Shown: positions 46,002 through 54,568 of the stretch, piece after piece
Position numbering within the stretch: the first letter of the stretch is position 1
Layout: each line of letters opens with the position of its first letter
From: Rhodoferax bucti
GTDB lineage: Bacteria; Pseudomonadota; Gammaproteobacteria; Burkholderiales; Burkholderiaceae_C
NCBI RefSeq assembly: GCF_005876985.1
Contig: NZ_VAHD01000003.1
Span: 372,001-436,000, forward strand
DNA length: 64,000 nucleotides
Direction of reading: 5' to 3'
The notes under the pieces: model-generated
What the model saw: only the letters and a program-made list of their open reading frames with translations
What the model was told of the DNA's origin: nothing
Databases searched by the model: none
Program-made: the position numbers and the translations under genes

Positions 46002-47057
46002 ATGTTTCCTCTCAACACCTGGTACGTTGCTGCCCGCAGCGAAGAGATCCCTTCCGACCGCCCCTTGGGCCGCCGCATTTGCAACATTCCCATGGCGCTG
46101 TTCCGCAACAGCGCGGGCGTGCCCGCCGCGGTGGAAGACTTCTGCCCGCACCGGGGCGCCCCACTCTCGCTGGGCAAGGTAGAGGGCGACACGCTGGTCT
46201 GCGGCTACCACGGCCTGGCCATGGGATGCGACGGCAAGACCGTGTCCATGCCCTGCCAGCGCGTGCGCGGCTTTCCGGCCAACCGCAGCTTCCCGCTGCA
46301 TGAGGAACATGGCTTTGTGTGGGTCTGGCCCGGCGACGCAGCCAAGGCAGACGTGGCCAGCATTCCGAAGTTTGAATGGCTGGGCAACCCGCAGTTCGGC
46401 TACGGCGGCGGCTTGTACGAGATTACCTGTGACTACCGCCTGATGATCGACAACCTGATGGACCTGACGCACGAAACCTATGTGCACAGCACCAGCATCG
46501 GCCAAAAGGAAATTGACGAAGTGCCCTGCCAGACCCGCGTGGACGGCGACCATGTGATCACCGAGCGCTACATGAAAGGCATTGAGGCACCGCCCTTCTG
46601 GAAAATGGCCCTGCGCATGAACGGCCTGCCTGACGACCAGTTGGTGGACCGCTGGCAGATCTGCCACTTCACGCCCCCCAGCCACATCATGATCGAGGTG
46701 GGTGTGGCGCTGCAGGGCCACGGCGGCTACAAGGCGCCGGACGAGTTCAAGGCCGCCAGCTGGGTGGTGGACTTCATCACCCCCGAAACAGACACGTCCA
46801 TCCACTACTTCTGGGGCATGGCGCGCAAGTTCAAGCCGCAAGACACGGCGCTGACCGCCCAGATCCGCGAAGGCCAAGGCAAGATCTTTGCGGAAGACCA
46901 AGAGATGCTGGAGCGCCAGCAACAAAACCTGCTGGCCTACCCCGAGCGCAAGCTGTTGATGCTGAACATCGACACCGGCGGCGTGCAGTCCCGCAAGGTG
47001 ATTGACCGCGTGATGGCCGCGGAGCGCAACCCGGCAGCTGCCGAGGCGGCTGCATGA
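46002..47057 (+). CDS. vanA: Vanillate O-demethylase, oxygenase subunit VanA
   Basis: A Rieske non-haem iron oxygenase of 351 residues that removes the methyl group of vanillate, giving protocatechuate and formaldehyde. It begins MFPLNTWYVAARSEEI, typical of VanA. The Rieske [2Fe-2S] ligands are in CPHRGAP and CGYHGLA (about residues 47-68). The mononuclear iron ligands lie in NLMDLTHETYVHS (about residues 149-161). It overlaps vanB by four bases (ATGA), so the two subunits are coupled. A MarR regulator and operator-like repeat lie upstream. Related demethylases of other methoxy-aromatics are possible. Confidence 0.93.
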   Translation: MFPLNTWYVAARSEEIPSDRPLGRRICNIPMALFRNSAGVPAAVEDFCPHRGAPLSLGKVEGDTLVCGYHGLAMGCDGKTVSMPCQRVRGFPANRSFPLHEEHGFVWVWPGDAAKADVASIPKFEWLGNPQFGYGGGLYEITCDYRLMIDNLMDLTHETYVHSTSIGQKEIDEVPCQTRVDGDHVITERYMKGIEAPPFWKMALRMNGLPDDQLVDRWQICHFTPPSHIMIEVGVALQGHGGYKAPDEFKAASWVVDFITPETDTSIHYFWGMARKFKPQDTALTAQIREGQGKIFAEDQEMLERQQQNLLAYPERKLLMLNIDTGGVQSRKVIDRVMAAERNPAAAEAAA

Positions 47058-48034
47058 GCGGGCCCACCAACACTCCTGCGACTTTGCAAGTCCGCGTAGC
47101 GGCCAAGCGCACCGAGGCGCAGGACATCTGCAGCCTGGAGCTGGTGGCCGCAGACGGTGGCGCCCTACCCGCCTTTACCGCCGGCGCGCACATTGATGTG
47201 CACCTGCCCAATGGGCTGGTGCGCCAGTATTCGCTGAGCAACGCGCCCACCGAAACAAAGCGCTATGTGATTGGCGTGCTGCGCGATGCCGCGTCACGCG
47301 GTGGCTCTACCGCCGTGCACGACCTGGTGGCCGAGGGCAGCACGCTCACCATCAGCACCCCGCGCAACCTGTTCCCCCTGGAGAGCACGGCACCCCACCA
47401 CCTGCTGCTGGCCGGTGGCATCGGCATCACGCCCATGCTGGCGATGGCAGAACAGCTGGCGGCGACCGGCGGCGCTTTCACCCTGCACCACTGCAGCCGC
47501 AGCCAAGCGCGCACTGCGTTTGTGGAGCGGCTGGCTGCAGCGCCGTTTGCAGCACACGCCCACCACCACTTTGACGATGGCGATGCGGCACAGAAACTGG
47601 ACATTGCCGCCACCCTGCAAAGCGCCCCCGCAGGCACCCACTTGTATGTGTGCGGCCCGCAAGGCTTTATGGACGCCGTGCTCAGCGCAGGCCGCGCCGC
47701 CGGCTGGCCGGAAGACCGCTTGCACCGTGAGTACTTTGGTGCCGCGCCTACCGCCAAAGCCGACGACGGCAGCTTTGAGCTGGAGATTGCGAGCACCGGC
47801 AAGGTCATCAAGGTGCTGCCCGACCAGACAGCGCTGGAAGCGCTGCACGCAGGCGGTATCGATATCCCCATGTCGTGCGAGCAAGGCGTGTGCGGCACCT
47901 GCCTCACCCGCGTCAAAGCCGGCATGCCTGACCACCGCGACCAGTACCTCCTGCCCGAAGAACAGGCTGCGAACGACCAGTTTCTGCCCTGCTGCTCTAG
48001 GTCGAAGAGCGCGCGTTTGGTGCTTGATTTGTAG
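47054..48034 (+). CDS. vanB: Vanillate O-demethylase, reductase subunit VanB
   Basis: The 326-residue electron-transfer partner of VanA, of the phthalate dioxygenase reductase class. In order: an FMN-binding domain with RQYSLSNAP (about residue 56), an NAD-binding domain with LLLAGGIGITPMLAMAEQL and YVCGPQGFMDAV, and a C-terminal plant-type [2Fe-2S] domain with ligands in CEQGVCGTC and the distal Cys in FLPCC. It starts inside the vanA stop codon. A strong terminator follows 57 bases after its end, so vanAB is a closed two-gene operon. Confidence 0.94.
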   Translation: MSGPTNTPATLQVRVAAKRTEAQDICSLELVAADGGALPAFTAGAHIDVHLPNGLVRQYSLSNAPTETKRYVIGVLRDAASRGGSTAVHDLVAEGSTLTISTPRNLFPLESTAPHHLLLAGGIGITPMLAMAEQLAATGGAFTLHHCSRSQARTAFVERLAAAPFAAHAHHHFDDGDAAQKLDIAATLQSAPAGTHLYVCGPQGFMDAVLSAGRAAGWPEDRLHREYFGAAPTAKADDGSFELEIASTGKVIKVLPDQTALEALHAGGIDIPMSCEQGVCGTCLTRVKAGMPDHRDQYLLPEEQAANDQFLPCCSRSKSARLVLDL

Positions 48035-48044
48035 TCAAATCTGC

Positions 48045-48094
48045 CTCTAGCGCTCGTGCAATAAGCGCGAGCAGCTCCTGAATTCATAGCAAAA
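48045..48094. repeat. Dispersed repeat family A (copy 6)
   Basis: CTCTAGCGCTCGTGCAATAA followed by GCGCGAGCAGCTCCTGAATTCATAGCAAAA. It begins 11 bases after vanB and runs directly into the A-rich left arm of the vanAB terminator. Very close to the copy at 44570-44615 and in the same orientation. Confidence 0.7.
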
Positions 48095-48117
48095 ACCGCC
48101 CCCGAGGCGGTTTTTTT
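48091..48117 (+). terminator. Intrinsic terminator of vanAB
   Basis: AAAAACCGCC (48091-48100), loop CCCGA and GGCGGTTTTT, with a run of seven Ts to 48117: a perfect 10-bp stem with a U tract. The A-rich side means it could also work on the opposite strand. Confidence 0.92.
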
Positions 48118-48186
48118 ACGCCCGCCACGCGCGCTGTCGGGAAAACCCTAGAACGCCTTTGACGGGATTCACCCCACAATTCGGCC

Positions 48187-48203
48187 AACTGGTCAGACCA
48201 ATT
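48187..48203. promoter_or_regulatory. FadR/UxuR-type GntR operator
   Basis: AACTGGTCAGACCAATT: an eight-base arm, a central A, and an arm matching seven of eight positions in reverse complement. This is the well-known TGGTC-N-GACCA core of FadR-subfamily GntR sites. It lies 21 bases before the ATG of a GntR/FCD gene, so autoregulation of the sugar-acid operon is likely. I see no second copy elsewhere in the window. Confidence 0.7.
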
Positions 48204-48224
48204 TACCTTTTAGCCAATCGACGT

Positions 48225-48923
48225 ATGCCGTTCCAACCCATAGAGCCCCGCCGGCTGTACCGCCAGATTGCGGACCAGCTGCGCCAACTGATCCAGAGCG
48301 GTGAATTTGCCGTGGGCAGCAAACTGCCTGCCGAGCGCGATCTGGCCACCAAGATGGGCGTGTCCCGCCCGTCGGTGCGCGAAGCGCTGATCGCGCTGGA
48401 AGTGGAAGGCCTGATCGAAGTCCGCATGGGCTCGGGCATCGTGGTGGTGGGCCGCGAGAGCGTGCGCATGCTGGACAACACACCCGGCCCGCTGGAAATC
48501 ATCCGCGCCCGCCAACTCATTGAGTGCGAGCTCGCCGCTTTGGCCGCGCAAAGCACCGACCCCACCCTGGTGCCCGATCTGCTGGAAACCCTGCGCGACA
48601 TGGAGGCCGACATTGCCGCCCGCACCCTGCCCATCCGCGGGGACCGCGCCTTTCATATCCGCATTGCGCAAGCCAGCGACAACAGTGCGCTGCAAGCCGT
48701 GGTGACCCAGCTGTTTGACGAGCGCAACGGCCCGATGTTCCAAGCCCTGGGCGGCCACTTTGAGCGCGAAGCCACCTGGCAACAGGCGGTAGACGAACAC
48801 CGCGCTGTGGTGGATGCCATTGCCGCCCACGACCCCGACATGGCTCGCGCCGCCATGAGCGGCCACCTGGACCGCTCGCACGGTCGCTTCTCCGCCAGCC
48901 TGACAACCCCCAGCGAAGCCTGA
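48225..48923 (+). CDS. GntR/FadR-subfamily (FCD) regulator of the sugar-acid operon
   Basis: A 232-residue regulator. The N-terminal winged helix reads RRLYRQIADQLRQLIQSGEFAVGSKLPAERDLATKMGVSRPSVREALIALEVEGLIEVRMGSGIVV. The C-terminal FCD ligand domain contains the metal-binding Asp and His positions in RAFHIRIAQASDNSALQ and AVDEHRAVVDAI, as in UxuR/ExuR-like proteins that bind hexuronates or aldonates. It is first in a same-strand run ending at kdgK and a second dehydrogenase, and a FadR-like palindrome precedes it. I chose ATG 48225; upstream in-frame codons cover the operator. Confidence 0.9.
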   Translation: MPFQPIEPRRLYRQIADQLRQLIQSGEFAVGSKLPAERDLATKMGVSRPSVREALIALEVEGLIEVRMGSGIVVVGRESVRMLDNTPGPLEIIRARQLIECELAALAAQSTDPTLVPDLLETLRDMEADIAARTLPIRGDRAFHIRIAQASDNSALQAVVTQLFDERNGPMFQALGGHFEREATWQQAVDEHRAVVDAIAAHDPDMARAAMSGHLDRSHGRFSASLTTPSEA

Positions 48924-48951
48924 TCCGCGCTCGCATTCACAGGACACCCCC

Positions 48952-49965
48952 ATGAGCCTTGCCTGCACCCTGAACGGCCCGCTGAACCTCAGCATCGAGC
49001 AACTCAGCCCCCAGGAGCCCGGCCCCGGCCAAGTGCGCCTGCGCCTGGGTGCCGGTGGCATTTGCGGCTCCGACCTGCACTACTACCAGCACGGCCGTGC
49101 CGGCATCTTCGCCATCCGCGCACCGTTTGTGCCGGGGCACGAGGCCTCGGGGGTAGTGGATGCGGTAGGCGAAGGCGTGACGAAAGTGAAACTTGGCCAG
49201 AAAGTGGCGGTCAACCCCGCCCACCCTTGCGGCCTGTGCCCCGCCTGCCGTGCCGGGCGCAGCAACCTGTGCGAGAAGATGGTGTTTCTGGGCAGTGCGG
49301 CCATCTTCCCGCACATCCCCGGCTTCTTCCGCGAGCACTTTGTGATGAACGAGACCCAGCTCACCGCGATTGATGAAGATGTGAGCCTGGGCGAGATCGC
49401 CTGTGCCGAGCCCCTGTCGGTGGGCCTGCATGCGGTGCGCCGCGCGGGTGAGGTGCTGGGCGCCACCGTGCTGGTCACCGGCGCCGGCACCATCGGCTGC
49501 ATGTCGGTGATTGCTGCGCGCCTGGCCGGTGCCGGCCGCGTGATTGCCTGCGACCCCAGCGAGCGGGCCCGCGAAATGGCGCTGACGGTCGGTGCTGACG
49601 AAGCCCTGCCCGATGCCACGGCCTGGAAAGGCCGCGTAGATGTGGCGCTGGAAGCCGCCGGCCACCCCGCCGCGCTGGCAGGTTGCCTGGCCGCGGTACG
49701 CCGTGGCGGGCGCGTGGTGCAGGTGGGCACGCTACCCGCAGAGATTCCTTTTCCGGCCAACGACATCATGTCGCGCGAGCTGGACTACGTGGGCGCTTTC
49801 CGCGCCGACATCGAATTCGACTGGGCCGTGCAGGCCATTCGCAGCCGGCGGGCCGATGTGCGCCCGCTCATCAGCGCCCAGTTACCGATCAGCCAATCGA
49901 AAGCGGCCTTCGATCTGGCATTGGACAGAGGCCGCAGTACCAAGGTGCAGCTGGTTCCGGGTTAA
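48952..49965 (+). CDS. Zinc alcohol dehydrogenase, L-idonate 5-dehydrogenase-like
   Basis: A medium-chain, zinc-dependent NAD(P) dehydrogenase of 337 residues that closely follows E. coli IdnD: GGICGSDLHYYQHG (catalytic-zinc Cys), PGHEASGVV (His-Glu), the four structural-zinc cysteines in PCGLCPACRAGRSNLC, the IdnD-like GSAAIFPHIPGFF, and the cofactor site VTGAGTIGCMSVIAA. IdnD oxidises L-idonate to 5-ketogluconate; given the neighbours, oxidation of another hexonate at C5 (for example L-gulonate or L-galactonate) is just as plausible. No idnO gene for 5-ketogluconate reduction is present. It is 28 bases after the regulator, with AGGACA before the ATG. Confidence 0.85.
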   Translation: MSLACTLNGPLNLSIEQLSPQEPGPGQVRLRLGAGGICGSDLHYYQHGRAGIFAIRAPFVPGHEASGVVDAVGEGVTKVKLGQKVAVNPAHPCGLCPACRAGRSNLCEKMVFLGSAAIFPHIPGFFREHFVMNETQLTAIDEDVSLGEIACAEPLSVGLHAVRRAGEVLGATVLVTGAGTIGCMSVIAARLAGAGRVIACDPSERAREMALTVGADEALPDATAWKGRVDVALEAAGHPAALAGCLAAVRRGGRVVQVGTLPAEIPFPANDIMSRELDYVGAFRADIEFDWAVQAIRSRRADVRPLISAQLPISQSKAAFDLALDRGRSTKVQLVPG

Positions 49966-50017
49966 CGCCCGGCCCCGCCAGCCAACACCAACTTCACAAC
50001 AACAGGAGACAAAAAGC

Positions 50018-50986
50018 ATGACATTCAAACGCATTTCCCTCGCCCTGGCAGCAGGCTTGGTGGTTGCCGCCCCGGCATTCGCCCAGACCAAACTCAAGTG
50101 GGCCCACGTCTACGAGACCAACGAGCCCTTCCACACCGCGTCCGTCTGGGCTGCGCAGGAAATCCAGAAGCGCACCAATGGCCGCTACCAGATTGATGTG
50201 TACCCCGCCTCCCAGCTCGGCAAGGAAAACGACATCAACCAGGGCCTGAGCCTGGGCACGGTAGATATCATCATTTCGGGCTCCAGCTTTGCGGCCAAGG
50301 CCTTCCCCCGCATTGGTGTGACCTACTACCCCTACACCTTCCGCAATGTGGACCACCTGCTGGCCTACACCCGCAGCGACATCTACAAAGAGCTGACCGC
50401 CGGCTACGAGCAAAAGAGCGGCAACGAAATCATTGCCACCACTTACTACGGCACCCGCCACACCACCAGCAACAAGCCGATTGCCAAGTGCGCCGACATG
50501 AAGGGCCTGAAGATGCGCGTGCCTGACGTGCCTGCCTACCTGGCCATGCCGCGTGCCTGTGGTGCCAACACCTCGCCGATTGCGTTTGCCGAGGTTTACC
50601 TTGCCTTGCAAAACGGCACCGTGGAAGCGCAAGAGAACCCGCTGCCCACGATTGAGGCCAAGAAGTTCTATGAAGTGCAAAAGCACATCGTGCTGACCGG
50701 CCACATCGTGGACCACCTGAACACCGTGGTCGCTGGCGGTTTGTGGAAAAAACTCTCGGAGGCTGACAAAAAAATCTTCACCGATGTGGCACTCGAAGCC
50801 GCTGCCAAGGCCTCCAAGGAAGTGGCTGCACGCGAAGGCGAGCTGACCGCGGTGTTCCGTGGCAAAGGCATCAGCGTGACCGAGGTGAACACCGGCGAGT
50901 TCCGCGACACCGTGCTGAAAAACGTGCCGTTTGAGCAGTTCGGCTACCAGAAGGCGGACTGGGAACGCATCCAGGCTATCAAGTAA
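50018..50986 (+). CDS. dctP: TRAP transporter solute-binding protein DctP
   Basis: The 322-residue periplasmic receptor of a tripartite TRAP transporter. A signal peptide (MTFKRISLALAAGLVVAAPAFA) precedes the DctP fold, with NGRYQIDVYPASQLGKENDINQGLSLGTVDI, MKGLKMRVPDVPAY (the conserved Arg that binds the substrate carboxylate) and ALQNGTVEAQENPLPTI. AGGAGA stands before the ATG. Family members of this type in hexuronate operons bind glucuronate or galacturonate or related sugar acids; here an aldonate or uronate is the likely ligand. The order dctP-dctQ-dctM is intact. Confidence 0.93.
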   Translation: MTFKRISLALAAGLVVAAPAFAQTKLKWAHVYETNEPFHTASVWAAQEIQKRTNGRYQIDVYPASQLGKENDINQGLSLGTVDIIISGSSFAAKAFPRIGVTYYPYTFRNVDHLLAYTRSDIYKELTAGYEQKSGNEIIATTYYGTRHTTSNKPIAKCADMKGLKMRVPDVPAYLAMPRACGANTSPIAFAEVYLALQNGTVEAQENPLPTIEAKKFYEVQKHIVLTGHIVDHLNTVVAGGLWKKLSEADKKIFTDVALEAAAKASKEVAAREGELTAVFRGKGISVTEVNTGEFRDTVLKNVPFEQFGYQKADWERIQAIK

Positions 50987-50997
50987 GGCAGCCCACC

Positions 50998-51609
50998 ATG
51001 ACGCTTCACAGCACCCTGCCCGTGTCGGGCGGCGCGCCTGAGTCGCATCCGGTTGAAACCAGCGCGGAAGCGCTGGTCGCCAGCTTCGCAGAGGCCGACC
51101 AGCACACGGTCGACCTCTCCGTCTACGGCGTAGAAGACTGGATTTGCCTCGGCTTCTTCTGGAATATGGCCGGTCTGGTGTTCTTGCAGTTTTTCAGCCG
51201 CTATGTGCTGAACGACTCCTTCGCCTGGACCGAAGAGTTGGCGGTGTACTGCCTGATGCCGGTGGTGTTCATCGGCGCCTCCATGTGTGTGCGCCGCGTG
51301 CGGCACATCCAGGTCAACCTGGTCTACCGCTACCTGCCGGAACCGGCGGGCCGCGCACTCTCCACTGCCGTGGATGTGGCCGCCCTGGTGTTCTACAGCT
51401 ACGGTGCCTGGCTGGTGGCGCGCTATGCGCTGGCCGTGGACAACGAGCCCATGACCACCATCAACTGGAACAAAAGCCATGTGTACTGGCTCGCCTTTGC
51501 CGGCTTTGCCCTGATGGCGGTGCGTGCCCTGCAAGTCGCCGTGGAAAACTGGCGGCGCGGCTTCTCGGCTCTGCAAAACCCTGGCTTCTTTGACGGCTCG
51601 GCCGACTGA
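50998..51609 (+). CDS. dctQ: TRAP transporter small membrane subunit DctQ
   Basis: A 203-residue four-helix membrane subunit. A longer-than-usual cytoplasmic N terminus (about 45 residues) precedes the first helix (WICLGFFWNMAGLVFLQFF). The family motif DSFAWTEELAVYCLMPVVFIGASMCVRRVRHIQVNLVY is clear. Helices AVDVAALVFYSYGAWLVA and VYWLAFAGFALMAVRALQVAV follow. It starts 11 bases after dctP and ends 14 bases before dctM. Confidence 0.9.
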   Translation: MTLHSTLPVSGGAPESHPVETSAEALVASFAEADQHTVDLSVYGVEDWICLGFFWNMAGLVFLQFFSRYVLNDSFAWTEELAVYCLMPVVFIGASMCVRRVRHIQVNLVYRYLPEPAGRALSTAVDVAALVFYSYGAWLVARYALAVDNEPMTTINWNKSHVYWLAFAGFALMAVRALQVAVENWRRGFSALQNPGFFDGSAD

Positions 51610-51623
51610 ACGGAACCCCCACC

Positions 51624-53030
51624 ATGTTGATATTGATTGTTTCTTTTCTGGGGCTGATGGTCTGCGGCCTGCCGGTGGCTGTGGCCATGGCCGGCGGCTC
51701 GCTGATCTATATCCTGGCCTCCGGCACGGTGCCCGACATCGTGCTGGCGCAGCGCATGATTGCGGGCATCGAGTCCTTCCCCTTGCTGGCCGTGCCTTTC
51801 TTCATTCTGGCCGGCAACCTGATGAATATTGCAGGCATCACCAGCCGCATCTACGACTTTGCCGTGGCCCTGGTGGGCTGGATGAAAGGCGGTCTGGGCC
51901 AGGTGAACATCATCGGTTCGGTCATTTTCTCGGGCATGTCGGGCACTGCGATTGCAGATGCTGCCGGCCTGGGCGCGATTGAGATCAAGGCCATGAAAGA
52001 GCATGGCTACAGCACCGAATTTGCTGTGGGCGTCACTGCGGCGTCGGCCACGCTGGGCCCCATCATCCCGCCCTCCTTGCCTTTTGTGATCTACGGCATG
52101 ATGGCCAACGTGTCCATCGGCGCACTGTTTGTGGCGGGCATCCTGCCCGGCCTGTTCATGACCGGGCTGATGATGGCCACCGTCGCCTACTTTGCGCACC
52201 GCAATGGTTGGGGCGGCGATGTGGCCTTCCACTGGGGCCGTCTGGGCGGCGCCACGTTGGAGATTCTGGTGGTGTTGGCCTTCCCCATGGCGGTGTGGCT
52301 GGCTGTCAAGGCCGGTGCCTCGGTCAACCTGGCGGCAGGCGCTGCGTTTGTAGCGCTGCTGGTGCTGGACTGGCGCTTCAACTTCTCGGCCGTGCTGGCG
52401 CTCATGGCGCCCGTCATCTTGATCGGTGGCATGACCATGGGTTGGTTCACCCCCACCGAAGCGGCCGTGGCCGCCGTGATCTGGGCGCTGTTTCTGGGCC
52501 TGGTGCGTTACCGCTCCATGACCATCCGCACGCTGGCCCAGGCAACGTTTGAGACGATTGAAACCACGGCCTCGGTGCTGTTCATCGTCACCGCCGCGTC
52601 CATCTTCGCGTGGCTGCTCACCACCACGCAGGCCGCGCAGGCTTTGGCGGACTGGATTCTGTCCATCACCAGCAACAAGTGGGTATTCCTGCTGCTGGCC
52701 AACCTGCTGATTCTGTTTGTGGGTTGCTTCATCGACACGATTGCCGCCATCACCATCCTGGTGCCCATTCTGCTGCCCATCGTGCTCAAGCTGGGTATTG
52801 ACCCCATCCAGTTCGGCCTGATCATGACGCTGAACCTGATGATCGGTCTGCTGCATCCGCCGCTGGGGATGGTGTTGTTTGTGCTGGCGCGCATTGCCAA
52901 GTTGTCGGTCGAACGCACCACCATGGCCATCCTGCCCTGGTTGGTACCGCTGATGCTGGCGCTCATTGCCATCACCTACATCCCGGCGCTCACCCTGTGG
53001 CTGCCGCACCAGATGGGCCTGCTCAAGTGA
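51624..53030 (+). CDS. dctM: TRAP transporter large membrane subunit DctM (with extra segment)
   Basis: The 468-residue transport subunit, sodium-coupled in characterised relatives. It shows the DctM hallmarks VPFFILAGNLMNIAGI, SVIFSGMSGTAIADAAGLGAIEIKAMKEHGY, SATLGPIIPPSLPFVIYGMMANVSIGALF and TMGWFTPTEAAVAAV. It is about 40 residues longer than the common 427: between about residues 212 and 258 there is an additional hydrophobic hairpin (VWLAVKAGASVNLAAGAAFVALLVLDW). Its TGA overlaps the GTG start of uxaA. Confidence 0.92.
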   Translation: MLILIVSFLGLMVCGLPVAVAMAGGSLIYILASGTVPDIVLAQRMIAGIESFPLLAVPFFILAGNLMNIAGITSRIYDFAVALVGWMKGGLGQVNIIGSVIFSGMSGTAIADAAGLGAIEIKAMKEHGYSTEFAVGVTAASATLGPIIPPSLPFVIYGMMANVSIGALFVAGILPGLFMTGLMMATVAYFAHRNGWGGDVAFHWGRLGGATLEILVVLAFPMAVWLAVKAGASVNLAAGAAFVALLVLDWRFNFSAVLALMAPVILIGGMTMGWFTPTEAAVAAVIWALFLGLVRYRSMTIRTLAQATFETIETTASVLFIVTAASIFAWLLTTTQAAQALADWILSITSNKWVFLLLANLLILFVGCFIDTIAAITILVPILLPIVLKLGIDPIQFGLIMTLNLMIGLLHPPLGMVLFVLARIAKLSVERTTMAILPWLVPLMLALIAITYIPALTLWLPHQMGLLK

Positions 53031-54550
53031 ACCCGGTCATCCGCATCCATCCCGCAGACGATGTGGTCATCGCCCGGCAGCAGTTGCTGGGCGGCACCCG
53101 CCTCGACTCGGAAGGCATCACCGTGTCGGGCCTGATTCCGCCGGGCCACAAGGTGGCGGTGCGCGCCATCGCCGCCGGCGAGCCGGTGCGGCGCTACAAC
53201 CAGATCATTGGCACGGCCACGCAGGCCATCGCACCGGGCCAACATGTGCACACCCACAACCTGGCCTTCAGCCGCTTTGACCGTGGCCACACCGTGGGAG
53301 GCGATGTACGACCTGTGGCCTATGCGGACACGCCGGCCACCTTCGACGGCATCAAGCGGCCGGACGGTCGTGTGGCAACGCGCAACTACATCGGCGTGCT
53401 GACCAGCGTGAACTGCTCGGCCACCGTGGCGCGCGCCATTGCCGACCACTTCCGCCGCGACATCCACCCCGAAGCCCTGGCGGACTTCCCCCAAGTGGAC
53501 GGCATCGTGGCGCTGACCCACGGCGCCGGCTGCGCTACCGATAGCGAGGGCGAAGGCCTGCAGGTGCTGCGTCGCACGTTGGCCGGCTATGCACGCCACG
53601 CCAACTTTGCTGCGGTGATCGTGGTGGGCCTGGGCTGCGAGACCAACCAGATTCAAGGCCTGCTGGCACAAGAAGGCTTGCGTGAAGGCGCCAAGCTGGT
53701 GACCTTCAGCATCCAGGACACAGGTGGCACCGCCAAAAGCGTGGCACGCGGCATTGAGGTCGTCAAAGGCCTGCTACCCGAGGCCAACGCCGTCCAACGC
53801 GAGCCGGTGCCTGCGAGCCACCTGATCGTGGGCCTGCAGTGCGGTGGCTCAGACGGCTACTCCGGCATCAGCGCCAACCCCGCGCTGGGTGCGGCGGTGG
53901 ACCTGGTGGTGCGCCACGGCGGCACGGCCGTGCTGTCGGAGACGCCCGAGATTTATGGCGGCGAGCATTTGCTGCTGCAACGCGCCGTGTCGCAAGCCGT
54001 GGCCGACAAGCTCGAAGCCCGCCTGCAATGGTGGACCGACTACTGCGCCCGCCACCATGCCGAGATGGACAACAACCCCTCGGCCGGCAACAAGGCCGGG
54101 GGGCTGACCACCATCCTGGAGAAATCACTGGGCGCCATTGCCAAAGGTGGCACCACGCCCATGGTGGACGTGTACGAATATGCGCAGCCCATCACCGCCA
54201 AAGGCTTTGTCTACATGGACACGCCGGGCTACGACCCGGTGTCGGCCACCGGCCAGGTAGCGGGTGGTGCGAACCTGATTTGCTTTACCACCGGCCGGGG
54301 CTCGGCCTATGGCTGCGCGCCCTCGCCGTCGCTCAAGCTCGCCACCAACAACGCGCTGTGGACCAAGCAGGAAGAAGACATGGACATCAACTGCGGCACC
54401 GTTATCGACGGCAGCGAGAGCGTGGAGCAGTTGGGCGAGCGCATCTTCCACGAGATGCTGGCCGCCGCCTCCGGCCGCAAGACCAAGAGCGAGCTGCATG
54501 GCTACGGCCAAAACGAATTTGTACCTTGGGCGCTTGGCGCCGTGATGTAA
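53027..54550 (+). CDS. uxaA: Altronate dehydratase (UxaA/GarD family)
   Basis: An iron-dependent sugar-acid dehydratase of 507 residues, converting D-altronate to 2-keto-3-deoxygluconate. An N-terminal SAF-like domain (residues 1-90, with AIAAGEPVRRYNQIIGTA and HVHTHNLAF) joins the large UxaA domain: RPDGRVATRNYIGVLTSVNCSATVAR, LTHGAGCATDSEGEG, GLGCETNQIQGLL, LQCGGSDGYSGISANPALG and FTTGRGSAYGCAPSPSLKLATN. The Cys-rich motifs fit the metal site. Galactarate dehydratase is a close relative but E. coli UxaA is nearer in length. The start is GTG 53027, overlapping the dctM stop (GTGA). Confidence 0.9.
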   Translation: MNPVIRIHPADDVVIARQQLLGGTRLDSEGITVSGLIPPGHKVAVRAIAAGEPVRRYNQIIGTATQAIAPGQHVHTHNLAFSRFDRGHTVGGDVRPVAYADTPATFDGIKRPDGRVATRNYIGVLTSVNCSATVARAIADHFRRDIHPEALADFPQVDGIVALTHGAGCATDSEGEGLQVLRRTLAGYARHANFAAVIVVGLGCETNQIQGLLAQEGLREGAKLVTFSIQDTGGTAKSVARGIEVVKGLLPEANAVQREPVPASHLIVGLQCGGSDGYSGISANPALGAAVDLVVRHGGTAVLSETPEIYGGEHLLLQRAVSQAVADKLEARLQWWTDYCARHHAEMDNNPSAGNKAGGLTTILEKSLGAIAKGGTTPMVDVYEYAQPITAKGFVYMDTPGYDPVSATGQVAGGANLICFTTGRGSAYGCAPSPSLKLATNNALWTKQEEDMDINCGTVIDGSESVEQLGERIFHEMLAAASGRKTKSELHGYGQNEFVPWALGAVM

Positions 54551-54568
54551 CCCTATTGACCTACCACC

